52,208 bases of DNA from Acidiferrobacteraceae bacterium (GCA_018698075.1 JABINT010000050.1:1-52208); one strand, 5' to 3'. Positions 33,733 to 45,860 are shown, numbered from the stretch's first letter. The notes: generated from the letters alone by a model not told the origin. Numbers and translations are program-made.

Positions 33733-34934
33733 GTTCTTTAACACCTGAAGCGGGGGCCCTGGATCCAGGCCTGACCAAACTGTTACATGACCTCGTCTCT
33801 TTTGATACGACCAGCCGTAACTCCAATCTTGAACTTATAACTTATGTAGAGGAATATCTCAGTGGTTTTGGGATCGCCAGTCAGCGGGTTCATGACGAAA
33901 CTGGAGGCAAGGCCAACCTGTATGCCACCATTGGACCCCAGGGCTTACCTGGGGTGATGTTGTCGGGGCACACCGACGTCGTCCCGGTCGACGGACAGCC
34001 CTGGTCTACGGATCCTTTTTCGGTTGTGATGAAGGATGGGCGTTTTTTTGGCCGCGGCACCGCCGACATGAAAGGCTTTATTGCCTGCGTACTCGCGCAG
34101 GTGCCTCAAATGCTTGAAATGCCGCTACAGACGCCAATCCATATAGCCCTTTCCTACGATGAAGAAATTGGCTGTATCGGCGTGCACCGACTGCTGGATC
34201 TTTTGAAGACTTTGCCGGTGTGCCCGGCTATGGGGGTTGTCGGCGAGCCTACCAGTATGAAAATTATCAACGCCCATAAAGGCAAACAAGGGTGGCGCGT
34301 TAACGTCCGCGGCCGGGCCGCGCATTCCGCTTATCCGGTCGAGGGTGTCAATGCCGTAGAGATCGCTGCAGAACTGATCTGTCATATACGACGGATCTAT
34401 TCGACAGTGCCCGAGACGGGCCCGATCGATAACGCTTATCGTGTACCTCACAGCACGTTGCATGTGGGGCCGATTCACGGCGGTAGGGCGCTGAATATAG
34501 TGCCAGATGAGTGCGAGTTCAGTTTCGAGGTTCGCCATTTGCCCCAAGAGACCGCGCAGGGATATTTTCAGCAGGTTGTCAGTTATGCCGAGGAAGTACT
34601 TGTGCCATTAATGCGCGCAGTAGACCCACAAACCGGAATCTCCTTTGAAGCGCTGGCCGGATACCCGGGTTTGCGCACAGCAGATGACGCTCCGGTCGTA
34701 CGTTTCATCCAGACGCTTCTGGATGATGCCCAGACGCCAGAAAAAATCAGTTTTGGTTCAGAGGCGGGATTGTTCGGTGAGCAGGTGGGCGTACCTTGTG
34801 TCGTCTGTGGTCCCGGAAGCATTCTGCAGGCTCATCGACCGGATGAGTACGTAGATGTTGGGCAGTTGGCTCATTGCTGGGATTTTCTGGGCCGATTGAT
34901 TAGTCATCTTCAAACAGAGCGCTTGCCTGTTTAA
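33729..34934 (+). CDS. ArgE/M20-family deacylase
   Basis: This 401-residue di-zinc peptidase-fold protein has SGHTDVVPVDG (His and Asp, about residues 78-88), GRGTADMKGF (about 108-117), the catalytic Glu pair in SYDEEIGC, HKGKQGWRVNVRGRAAHSAYP (dimerisation domain) and the late zinc-ligand region GSILQAHRPDEYVDVGQL. It fits the acetylornithine deacetylase group but may well cleave another N-acyl amino acid, because no arginine genes are nearby. It starts at GTG 33729, overlapping the upstream stop as GTGA. It is part of the five-gene HpaB-RidA-PhyH-DUF1028-ArgE set. Confidence 0.9.
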   Translation: MSSLTPEAGALDPGLTKLLHDLVSFDTTSRNSNLELITYVEEYLSGFGIASQRVHDETGGKANLYATIGPQGLPGVMLSGHTDVVPVDGQPWSTDPFSVVMKDGRFFGRGTADMKGFIACVLAQVPQMLEMPLQTPIHIALSYDEEIGCIGVHRLLDLLKTLPVCPAMGVVGEPTSMKIINAHKGKQGWRVNVRGRAAHSAYPVEGVNAVEIAAELICHIRRIYSTVPETGPIDNAYRVPHSTLHVGPIHGGRALNIVPDECEFSFEVRHLPQETAQGYFQQVVSYAEEVLVPLMRAVDPQTGISFEALAGYPGLRTADDAPVVRFIQTLLDDAQTPEKISFGSEAGLFGEQVGVPCVVCGPGSILQAHRPDEYVDVGQLAHCWDFLGRLISHLQTERLPV

Positions 34935-34962
34935 TGGGGTATTTACCAGAAGGGAGGACATC

Positions 34963-35988
34963 ATGAAAACCATATACAGCGAACAGCACCGACTGCGTGA
35001 TGCAAAAACCGAGCTTTACGGGGGTGAACTGGTTAAACCTTTTGAGCGACCCTCGCGGGCCGATATGGTGATCAAGGCGGTACGTCAGTCCAATATTGGG
35101 GAGATCAAAGAGCCCACGTCATATCCGCTGGACCCGGTACTGGCAGTGCACGACGCTGATTTTGTTTCTTTCTTGGAGACTGCCTGGGATGAGTGGCACC
35201 AGGTTGGGTACGCCGGCGAGGCGATGGCGACTGTCTGGCCGGCCAGGCGCATGCAGTGTCGAGTGCCGCGTTTTATCGAGGGCAAGATCGGATATTACGC
35301 GATGGCCGCAGAGACCACGATCACCGAGGGCACCTGGCCTGCGGCGCTGGCCTCCAAGGATGTTGCGTTGACTGGGGCGCAGGGCCTGCTGGCGGGTGAG
35401 CGCGGCATGTTTTCACTGTGCCGCCCTCCTGGCCATCACGCCGCACGCGATATGTTTGGTGGTTATTGTTTTCTGAACAATGCGGCTATCGGGACTCAGT
35501 ATTTACGCGATAACGGTGCTGAGCGCGTCGCTATACTGGACGTCGATTTTCATCATGGTAATGGCACACAGGACATTTTTTACGACCGTGATGACGTACT
35601 TTTCTGTTCATTGCACGGCGATCCCGAAGATGCTTTCCCGCATTTTCTCGGTTACGAAGATGAGATGGGGTTGGGCGCCGGTATGGGTTACAACCGTAAC
35701 TATCCGATGCCGCCAGGCACACCATTCTCAAAATGGGGCGAATCACTATCCAATGCGCTTGAGCACATCGATGGGTTTGCACCACAGTACCTGGTGGTAT
35801 CCCTTGGAGTGGATACTTTTGAAAACGACCCGATCAGTTTCTTTAAGTTGACAACTCCCGATTATCTGACAATGGGTGAGATGATTGGCGCTTCGAAGAT
35901 ACCGACGCTGTTTGTGCTCGAGGGTGGTTATGATATCGACGAAGTCGGTATCAACGCGGTCAATGTGCTAAAGGGCTACGAGAGTTGA
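34963..35988 (+). CDS. Histone-deacetylase-family acetylpolyamine amidohydrolase
   Basis: This 341-residue zinc enzyme has the tandem catalytic His158-His159 in CRPPGHHAARD, zinc ligands Asp195 and His197 in LDVDFHHGNGTQD, a further Asp in SLGVDTFENDP, and the loop LEGGYDIDEVG near the C terminus. The size and the FGGYCFLNNAAI segment match bacterial acetylpolyamine amidohydrolases rather than acetoin-type AcuC. It would remove acetyl groups from N-acetylputrescine or similar compounds. A GGGAGG site precedes the ATG by 9 bp. Downstream lie an aminotransferase and N-carbamoylputrescine amidase, consistent with polyamine breakdown. Confidence 0.87.
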   Translation: MKTIYSEQHRLRDAKTELYGGELVKPFERPSRADMVIKAVRQSNIGEIKEPTSYPLDPVLAVHDADFVSFLETAWDEWHQVGYAGEAMATVWPARRMQCRVPRFIEGKIGYYAMAAETTITEGTWPAALASKDVALTGAQGLLAGERGMFSLCRPPGHHAARDMFGGYCFLNNAAIGTQYLRDNGAERVAILDVDFHHGNGTQDIFYDRDDVLFCSLHGDPEDAFPHFLGYEDEMGLGAGMGYNRNYPMPPGTPFSKWGESLSNALEHIDGFAPQYLVVSLGVDTFENDPISFFKLTTPDYLTMGEMIGASKIPTLFVLEGGYDIDEVGINAVNVLKGYES

Positions 35989-36023
35989 TCAGAGGGTCTG
36001 CAGGTTAAGTTCGGCGACAGATC

Positions 36024-36716
36024 ATGAGTCAGATTAAGTTGATCAGTTCAGCCGTATGTCCTTTTGCCCAACGTAGTCGTATCGTCCTGGCAGAGAAGCG
36101 AATGGATTTCGAACTGATAGAGATTGATCTTCATCAGAAGCCAAAGTGGTTTGAGAAGATTTCCCCATATAGCAAGGTTCCGGTTTTACTGCATGGTGAT
36201 GCTGTGATCTATGAGTCATCGGTGATCAATGAATATCTGGATGAAATAACCCCAAGCCATAGCCTGCTTCCGTCCCCTCCTTTAGAACGCGCTGGCGCAC
36301 GTATATGGATCGATTTTGATAACACTAAGATCACACCCGTGTTCTACAAGGTCTTGCTGTGTCAAGATGAAATAGTACAAGAGCAGCTAAAAAAGCAGAT
36401 GATAGAGCATTTACATTTTCTCGAGCGCGAGGGTTTTTCCAATACTGATGACGGACCATTCTGGTTTGGGCGATCGTTGTCTCTGGTGGATATCGCGCTG
36501 TATCCGCATTTTGAACGCTTTGGGGTCCTGGCTCATTATCGGGATCTCGAGTTACCAACTGATTGCAAAAAGATACGTACATGGCTCAACGCGATGAAAG
36601 AGTTGCCGAGTGTTCGCCAGACCGCAAATGACGATGCCTATCATATCGCGGCCTACGAAACGTATGCATATGGCACTGCATCGGGAACAACAGCGAAAGA
36701 TATGCAGATGGCCTGA
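36024..36716 (+). CDS. Glutathione S-transferase family protein (omega/Cys type)
   Basis: This 230-residue protein has an N-terminal thioredoxin fold with CPFAQRSRIVL (Cys at about residue 13), the cis-Pro SKVPVLL and the glutathione-binding YESSVINEYLDE, followed by an all-helical domain. The Cys-Pro-Phe active site is that of omega-class and related enzymes, which reduce or cleave glutathione conjugates rather than simply adding glutathione. It sits between the acetylpolyamine hydrolase and the aminotransferase, 35 bp behind the first. Its role in that pathway is unclear; it may detoxify an aldehyde or quinone side product. Confidence 0.87.
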   Translation: MSQIKLISSAVCPFAQRSRIVLAEKRMDFELIEIDLHQKPKWFEKISPYSKVPVLLHGDAVIYESSVINEYLDEITPSHSLLPSPPLERAGARIWIDFDNTKITPVFYKVLLCQDEIVQEQLKKQMIEHLHFLEREGFSNTDDGPFWFGRSLSLVDIALYPHFERFGVLAHYRDLELPTDCKKIRTWLNAMKELPSVRQTANDDAYHIAAYETYAYGTASGTTAKDMQMA

Positions 36717-36803
36717 CCTATCTTTGTATGTACTTTGCCTAAAACCAAGCAGATATCTGATAACACCCTATTTAAGATAACCCAGACGACGAAAGGAATC
36801 CCT

Positions 36804-38207
36804 ATGACCACGCCCAGTACGAAATACGATACCCAGTCGATCTGGCGAAAAGATCGCGATCACAATATTCACCCCTGGACCGATTTCGCCTCTTTCAAGG
36901 ATCAAGGCTCTATGGTGATGTCCCATTCAGACGGAGTCTACGTATTCGATTCTGACGGTAATCGCTATATAGATGGCATTGGTGGGTTGTGGTGCGTCAA
37001 CATTGGTTATGGCAATGAGGAGATGGCGCAGGCAATTGCCGACCAGGTACGCCAGATTCCCTACTACTCGACTTTTAATCACCTGACCACGCCGCCTGCG
37101 GCCACACTGGCAGCGAAGCTTGCCGAGTTGACACCGGGATCTTTAAACCATGTTTTTTTGGGTACTGGCGGATCGATGGCGAATGATTCGGCAGTACGCA
37201 TCATTCATTTTTATTTCAATCGTCTTGGCCAAACCAGCAAGAAAAAAATTATTGCCAGAACCGATGGTTATCATGGCAGCACCTATCTTGCGATGTCGAT
37301 GACGGGCGTTACCTTCGATCACCAGGGTTTCGATCTGGCGCCGGACCTGGTGCATCACATTCCCTCACCCAATACCTATCGCCGCCCCGATGGCATGAGC
37401 GAAGAGGAGTTCTGCACTGAAAAGGTAGCGGATCTGGAGAACAAGATCGTCGAATTGGGAGCGGAGAATGTCGCCTGTTTTATTGCCGAGCCGATCATGG
37501 GCGCAGGTGGCGTGATCGTGCCACCGACGGGTTATCACCGGCGTACCCGCGAGGTTTGTGACAAGTACGATGTGCTTTACATATCCGATGAGGTGGTAAC
37601 CGGGTTTGGACGGCTTGGCCATTTTTTTGCTTCCGAGGCGGTTTTTGACCTGGTACCAGATGTGATTACTTGTGCCAAAGGCATCTCCTCTGGCTACCTG
37701 CCACTGTCAGCGACGATCCTCTCTGAGAAGATCTATGACGTCATCAGTGTGCCTCAGGCCGAAGGCGCGATGTTCACACACGGCTTTACCTATTCGGGTC
37801 ACCCGGTGGTCTGTGCGGCTGGGGTCAAGAATATCGAGATCATGGAGCGTGAGAATATCTGCGGGCACGTTCGTGAATGGGGCCCTTACTTTGAGTCCCA
37901 ACTACAGGGTCTGCGTGATTATCCGATTGTGGGTGATGTACGTGGTAGTCACTTCATGATGTGTATCGAGAACGTAGCGGATAAAAAAACCAAGGCCTTG
38001 CTGCCAGACGAGGTGGGCATTGGCGGTCGCATTGCACGACATTGCCAGGAGCGGGGTTTGATCGTGCGACCGATTGCGCATCTCAATGTCATGTCACCTC
38101 CGCTGATTCTGGATCGCGAGCAGATCGATACGATGGTGGGCATTCTGCACGAGAGCATCCAGGCAACCATGGACGAATTGGTTCGTGAGAATCTCTGGAG
38201 CGGCTGA
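36804..38207 (+). CDS. Class III aminotransferase, putrescine/omega-amino acid-pyruvate type
   Basis: This 467-residue PLP enzyme resembles SpuC and other omega-aminotransferases: HPWTDFASFKDQGS near residue 26, DGIGGLWCVNIGYG, TGGSMANDSA, DGYHGSTYLAMSMTG, ISDEVVTGFGRLG with the PLP-ring Asp, and the Schiff-base Lys in CAKGISSGYLPLSA (about residue 293). It would move the amino group of putrescine or a similar amine to pyruvate. The ATG at 36804 has GAAAGGAA upstream and fits the conserved start; the TTG at 36735 does not. The next gene makes putrescine from N-carbamoylputrescine, which supports this substrate. Confidence 0.88.
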   Translation: MTTPSTKYDTQSIWRKDRDHNIHPWTDFASFKDQGSMVMSHSDGVYVFDSDGNRYIDGIGGLWCVNIGYGNEEMAQAIADQVRQIPYYSTFNHLTTPPAATLAAKLAELTPGSLNHVFLGTGGSMANDSAVRIIHFYFNRLGQTSKKKIIARTDGYHGSTYLAMSMTGVTFDHQGFDLAPDLVHHIPSPNTYRRPDGMSEEEFCTEKVADLENKIVELGAENVACFIAEPIMGAGGVIVPPTGYHRRTREVCDKYDVLYISDEVVTGFGRLGHFFASEAVFDLVPDVITCAKGISSGYLPLSATILSEKIYDVISVPQAEGAMFTHGFTYSGHPVVCAAGVKNIEIMERENICGHVREWGPYFESQLQGLRDYPIVGDVRGSHFMMCIENVADKKTKALLPDEVGIGGRIARHCQERGLIVRPIAHLNVMSPPLILDREQIDTMVGILHESIQATMDELVRENLWSG

Positions 38208-38265
38208 CCGCCTCTGGCACGGGCGCCATCATCCTGAGTAAAAGCAACAACCGCACGGCACTATC

Positions 38266-39135
38266 ATGAGAGAAGTTGTTATTGCCGCCACGCAAATGGC
38301 CTGCAGTTGGGACACCGATGCCAATGTGGATCGTGCTGAGGCGCTGGTGCGCCAAGCCGCCAGCCAAGGGGCAAACGTTGTTCTGATACAGGAGCTGTTT
38401 CAAACCCCGTATTTCTGTGCCGAGCAGAAGCACGAGTACCGAGACCTCGCCCAGCCGCTGGAAGGTCATCCGGTAATCGCCCGCATGCAAGATCTTGCCC
38501 GTGAGTTGCAGGTGGTTATGCCGGTCAGTTTTTTTGAAAAGGCAAACACGGCATTATTCAACACAGTGGCTATGGTGGATGCCGATGGCTCGGTGCTTGG
38601 CAAGTACCGCAAGAGCCACATTCCAGATGCCATTGGCTACCAGGAGAAGTTCTATTTCAGCCCGGGTGATACAGGATTTCGGGTTTGGCACACGGCTGCA
38701 GGCTGTATTGGTGTCGGCATTTGCTGGGATCAGTGGTTTCCCGAAGCGGCACGTGCCATGACACTGATGGGCGCCGAGATCCTGCTCTACCCCACCGCTA
38801 TTGGCTGCGAGCCACGGGCGCCAAAGATTAACTCACGCGCCCACTGGACCCGCGTGATGCAGGGGCATGCTGCAGCCAATCTGGTCGCACTCGCTGCCAG
38901 TAATCGTATTGGCAAAGAGATCTGGGATACAGACACCATGAATTTCTACGGGGGTTCTTTTATTGCAGGCCCAGAAGGCGAGATTTGTGTCCAGGCCAGT
39001 GAAGACCGCGAAGAAATCATCACAACCCGTTTTGATCTCGACGTATTGCGCTCACAGCGTCTGGAGTGGGGCATATTTCGTGATCGGCGCCCCGATCTTT
39101 ATCAATCTCTGGGTACGCTCGATGGCGCAGTCTGA
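38266..39135 (+). CDS. aguB: N-carbamoylputrescine amidohydrolase
   Basis: This 289-residue nitrilase-superfamily enzyme has the catalytic triad Glu43 (LIQELFQTPYF), Lys116 (KYRKSHIPD) and Cys153 (GICWDQWFPE). The segment QELFQTPYFC and the length match N-carbamoylputrescine amidases, which yield putrescine, ammonia and CO2 in the agmatine route. No agmatine deiminase gene (aguA) is visible in the window. It lies between the putrescine-type aminotransferase (58-bp gap) and the luciferase-like enzyme (77-bp gap). A related carbamoyl-beta-alanine substrate cannot be excluded. Confidence 0.88.
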   Translation: MREVVIAATQMACSWDTDANVDRAEALVRQAASQGANVVLIQELFQTPYFCAEQKHEYRDLAQPLEGHPVIARMQDLARELQVVMPVSFFEKANTALFNTVAMVDADGSVLGKYRKSHIPDAIGYQEKFYFSPGDTGFRVWHTAAGCIGVGICWDQWFPEAARAMTLMGAEILLYPTAIGCEPRAPKINSRAHWTRVMQGHAAANLVALAASNRIGKEIWDTDTMNFYGGSFIAGPEGEICVQASEDREEIITTRFDLDVLRSQRLEWGIFRDRRPDLYQSLGTLDGAV

Positions 39136-39212
39136 ATTGCGCTGGCTAATTTGCCATCAATGATCCGGCTAAAGAGCGGACTGTAACCCAATAGGCAGCA
39201 GGCCAGAGTCAC

Positions 39213-40250
39213 ATGGATTTCAGTATTCAGCTGTCAGCGGACTATCCGGATAAAAATTACGGCGGCGACAAGGTCTATCAGGACATGCTCGACCAGGCGA
39301 TTCTGGCAGATCAGTACGGCTTCGATGCGGTGTCGATTACCGAGCATCACCTCATCAATTGCCTGATGATGCCGGCACCCCTTCAATTCGCTGTCAAGAT
39401 TGCAGCGCACACTAAGAACATCAAGATCATGACGTCGGTGGTGGTGTTGCCGCTGCACGATATGCGCGTCTACGCCGGAGAAGTGGTGGTTGCCGATATA
39501 TTGACCGAGGGTCGATTATTACTGGGCGTGGGTCGAGGGGCTTTTAAATATGAGATGGAACGCCTTGGGGTACCTATGGGCGAGACCCGAGCTCGGTTCG
39601 ATGAATCATTGGATGTGTTAAAGGCGCTTTTGACCGAAGAAGAAGTCAGTTGGGATGGTGAGTATTATCAATTTGACCCGCTGACCATCATGCCGCGCCC
39701 GGTTCGCCCGGGGGGTCCTCCGATTGTGATTGCGGTGATGAACCCGGAGGGCATATACCACTGTACCCGACGCGGTTTTCATATCCAGACCACCCCGCTG
39801 TCGGGCGATCACCAGTTACTGGTGGATCAGGTGGCCGCATTCAAGCGGGCCAAGGCTGAGATGGGCGGGAAAGGGCAGGGCCTCTCCCTCAGTCTATCGC
39901 GGGTCGGGTTTCTGGCCAGCAGCGAGGCTGAAAAACAGGAGCGAATCCGCGAAGCCTATGACTATTACAGTCGCTTCGATAATGTCTATACGGGCCCGGG
40001 CCTGGTCGATGCCGGAATGATCCGCCCGTTACCGCGCAAGCAAAGTATGAAAGAGCTGGCCGAGAGTTTATTGATATGTACCCGCCAGGAGATGATCGAC
40101 AAACTCGTACCCTATGCCGAGCTGGGTATCGACCGGTTGATCCTGAGCCCTAATTTTGGTTCGGACCCGCAACTGACTCGAGAGGCTTTGCAGTATTTCG
40201 CGCAGGATGTCATGCCATTGTTGGCCGACCCCAGCGGAATCACGGTGTAG
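39213..40250 (+). CDS. Luciferase-like (LLM) flavin-dependent monooxygenase
   Basis: This 345-residue TIM-barrel flavoprotein fits the bacterial-luciferase-like family: DFSIQLSADYPDKNYGG, YGFDAVSITEHHL, MTSVVVLPLHDMRVYAGEVVVADILTEGRLLLGVGRG in outline, and GPPIVIAVMNPEGI. It needs reduced FMN from a reductase. It stands at the end of the polyamine run and 150 bp before phnW. A decayed copy of its last 60 residues lies at 44768-44975, in the same relative position behind a tautomerase and hydrolase pair. This suggests it evolved as a member of the phosphonate cassette rather than the polyamine operon. Confidence 0.88.
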   Translation: MDFSIQLSADYPDKNYGGDKVYQDMLDQAILADQYGFDAVSITEHHLINCLMMPAPLQFAVKIAAHTKNIKIMTSVVVLPLHDMRVYAGEVVVADILTEGRLLLGVGRGAFKYEMERLGVPMGETRARFDESLDVLKALLTEEEVSWDGEYYQFDPLTIMPRPVRPGGPPIVIAVMNPEGIYHCTRRGFHIQTTPLSGDHQLLVDQVAAFKRAKAEMGGKGQGLSLSLSRVGFLASSEAEKQERIREAYDYYSRFDNVYTGPGLVDAGMIRPLPRKQSMKELAESLLICTRQEMIDKLVPYAELGIDRLILSPNFGSDPQLTREALQYFAQDVMPLLADPSGITV

Positions 40251-40320
40251 TGTGACGATCAGATTTACCGGTTATTTCGAGTAATTAGCCGTAAAATGTG
40301 TGACTGTTCCCTGTCATCAT

Positions 40321-40342
40321 GAATCAGGGTCAACCCTGATTC
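40321..40342. promoter_or_regulatory. Perfect 22-bp inverted repeat ahead of phnW
   Basis: GAATCAGGGT (40321-40330) is followed by CA and then its exact complement ACCCTGATTC (40333-40342). It lies 60 bp ahead of the phnW ATG and 71 bp after the luciferase-like stop. No T-run follows, so an operator is more likely than a terminator. A second, looser inverted pair, GGCGT and ACGCC, occurs just downstream around a TATAAC that could be a -10 box. Confidence 0.6.
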
Positions 40343-40400
40343 GATGTTTCAGGCGTGATCAGGTATAACGCCCCGTCTTTTGTAATCGGAGTCATTGCAG

Positions 40401-44304
<3,904 letters not shown>

Positions 44305-44364
44305 AAGGGGCGATAACGCAGACTGTCTGACTCAAACATTCCCTAACAACTAGGAGGTAGCCCT

Positions 44365-44562
44365 ATGCCCCTGATTCAAGTACAGATGTTCGCCGGCCGC
44401 ACACCCGAGCAAAAACGCAATTTGGTGCGCGCCTTGACCGATGCTTTTGTGCAGGCCGCCGGTAGCACACCCGATGCCGTTGACGTAATCCTGACTGATG
44501 TCGATAAAAGTGACTGGGCCCAGGGAGGCGAGCTCTTTTCTGATAAGGCATTAAGTGGTTAG
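44365..44562 (+). CDS. 4-oxalocrotonate tautomerase family protein, intact copy
   Basis: This small 65-residue protein starts MPLIQVQMFAGRTPEQKRNL, with Pro immediately after Met as the catalytic base once Met is removed, and has the usual Arg in GRTPEQKR. Family members are tautomerases, dehalogenases or decarboxylases acting on carbonyl acids. An AGGAGG site precedes the ATG. It is the next gene after phnY, but 4-OT enzymes have no known step in aminoethylphosphonate breakdown, so its role here is open. A broken copy of the same length, short by one base, is at 50477-50673. Confidence 0.9.
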   Translation: MPLIQVQMFAGRTPEQKRNLVRALTDAFVQAAGSTPDAVDVILTDVDKSDWAQGGELFSDKALSG

Positions 44563-44569
44563 CGATCGG

Positions 44570-44767
44570 ATGATTGACAGTATCGCCTGCAGTTTCAGTA
44601 TTACAGGGCAGGGGCCTGCACTGTTTTTGATCCATGGCATCGGTGCGTCGCGCCAGACCTGGCATAAGGCTCTGCCATCGCTCGCTGCATATTTCATAGT
44701 GGTGACTTATGGCCTGCGTGGTCATGGCGAATCGCCTTTGTCAGATGGCGATTTTGTGCTGAATGAT
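44570..44767 (+). pseudogene. 5' fragment of an alpha/beta hydrolase, fused in frame to an LLM fragment
   Basis: The 66 or so residues from MIDSIACSFSITGQGPALFL to SPLSDGDFVLND match the N terminus of the intact hydrolase at 50680 (ACSFSITGQGPPLFLIHGIG), with most residues identical including GIGASRQTWHKA. The match stops at about 44767, before the nucleophile Ser, so the product could not be an active hydrolase. The frame continues without a stop into luciferase-like sequence and ends with TGA at 44894-44896. The resulting open frame of about 109 codons is a deletion chimera. Confidence 0.85.
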
Positions 44768-44975
44768 CTGGCCAAGAGCCTGCTGATATGTACCCGCCAG
44801 GAGATGATAGATAAATTGGCACCCTATGCTGAACTGGGTATTGATCAGCTGATCCTGAGTCCTAATCTTTTAATCGGATCCGAAGTTGACCCGTGATGCT
44901 TTGCATCATTTTGCGCAGGATGTCATGCCGTACTTTGCCGGTTTCAACCCGACCCGCGCCGACGCAGCACTTTAA
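44768..44975 (+). pseudogene. 3' fragment of a luciferase-like monooxygenase gene
   Basis: LAKSLLICTRQEMIDKLAPY then AELGIDQLILSPN is nearly identical to LAESLLICTRQEMIDKLVPY and AELGIDRLILSPN near the C terminus of the intact enzyme (40053 onward). After that the frame shifts, stops at 44894, and similarity resumes in another frame (the DNA for FAQDVMP at about 44915-44935). Only the last 60 or so codons of the gene are represented. Confidence 0.88.
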
Positions 44976-44984
44976 CGTGTGATG

Positions 44985-45143
44985 TTTCTCAAAAAGGCCG
45001 CGGTAAATTTTCGGGAAGTCTCAGGTTATCGAATTGAGCTGCCACCCTTTCTTGGCGTCAAGGATTTGGGCCTCGCGTAAAAAGAGGGCGTTATCGAGGC
45101 CATGAAGAATTACGCCACCGTTAAAAACTATTGTTTGTCCTGA
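44985..45143 (+). pseudogene. 3' fragment of a phnY gene with an in-frame stop
   Basis: Reading from 45000 gives AVNFREVSGYRIELPPFLGV, KDLGLA, a TAA stop, then [20 protein letters not shown] and TGA at 45141-45143. This matches [27 protein letters not shown] and [20 protein letters not shown] at the end of the intact phnY. The TAA falls where the intact gene has TAC for Tyr. About 50 codons survive. Confidence 0.9.
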
Positions 45144-45146
45144 TGG

Positions 45147-45169
45147 AAAAATCCCGGACTATGCTAGTC
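45147..45169 (-). terminator. Weak terminator candidate behind the ArsR-rhodanese gene
   Basis: On the minus strand GACTA-GCA-TAGTC is followed by CGGGA and a run of five T (45151 down to 45147). The stem is only 5 bp, so this is tentative. It lies 11 bp beyond the stop of the regulator gene, where a terminator is expected. Confidence 0.35.
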
Positions 45170-45179
45170 GAAAAGATAT

Positions 45180-45860
45180 TTATACGTGGTTTTCCTGCTC
45201 TATAGGTAACCCCGATGCCCGCCATTCAGGGTAACCATCTTCCAGGCGTTGAGCTTTAAATCCATACTGGCGGAGTTTTGCGATAGCATCAAAAGCAAGG
45301 ACACAGTGGGGGCCACGGCAGTAAGCAACTATTTCCTCGTCTTCGGTAAGATCTTTAAGACGTCTCTCCAGATCTATCAAAGGAATATTAATTGCCCCTG
45401 GTATATGACCTGCAGCAAATTCTTCAGGTGGCCGCACGTCAAGGACTGTGACCAAGCCGTCTCGTGCGCGAGATAACAAGTCCAAACGCCGTACCGGTTC
45501 AAGGTCATCCTTAACGGTCAGATACTTGTTGATAAGAGTTTCAACTTCCGCACTTTGACACTCCGCGACTCTGCGCAAGGCGCTGATCAACCTGACGACG
45601 TCATCATTACTAATCCTATAAAAGACTTTTAGACCAGACTTGCGGTTAGTGACTAACCCTGCTTGCCGGAGGTTTCGTAGGTGTTGCGAGGTATTTGCAA
45701 GAGAAAGTCCTGCAATCTGGCTCAAAGTCTCGACATTACGCTCACCTTGAGCAAGTAACTCAAGTAGTTGCAATCGATTGGCGTTACCTAGAGCTGCGCC
45801 AATTCGCGCAAATTGTTCGAAAAACTGTCTGCCAAAATTGTGATTAGCCATTTCTGACAT
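45180..45860 (-). CDS. ArsR-family regulator fused to a rhodanese domain
   Basis: This 226-residue protein has an N-terminal ArsR winged helix (ALGNANRLQLLELLAQGERN, recognition region LSLANTSQHLRNLRQAGLV) and, from about residue 125, a rhodanese domain with active-site loop CRGPHC (Cys181 to Cys186). The arsenic-binding ELCVCDL-type motif is absent: that helix reads RNVETLSQIAG, and the only Cys in the DNA-binding half is Cys101. A thiol or persulfide signal read through the rhodanese is therefore more plausible than direct As(III) binding. It is divergent from the rest of the island, and palindromes lie in the shared promoter. Confidence 0.92.
   Translation of the reverse strand: MSEMANHNFGRQFFEQFARIGAALGNANRLQLLELLAQGERNVETLSQIAGLSLANTSQHLRNLRQAGLVTNRKSGLKVFYRISNDDVVRLISALRRVAECQSAEVETLINKYLTVKDDLEPVRRLDLLSRARDGLVTVLDVRPPEEFAAGHIPGAINIPLIDLERRLKDLTEDEEIVAYCRGPHCVLAFDAIAKLRQYGFKAQRLEDGYPEWRASGLPIEQENHV

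Noticed and set aside
45180-45860. Regulator as a classical arsenite-sensing ArsR
   Set aside because: The Cys pair of the As(III) site is absent; only one Cys lies in the DNA-binding half.
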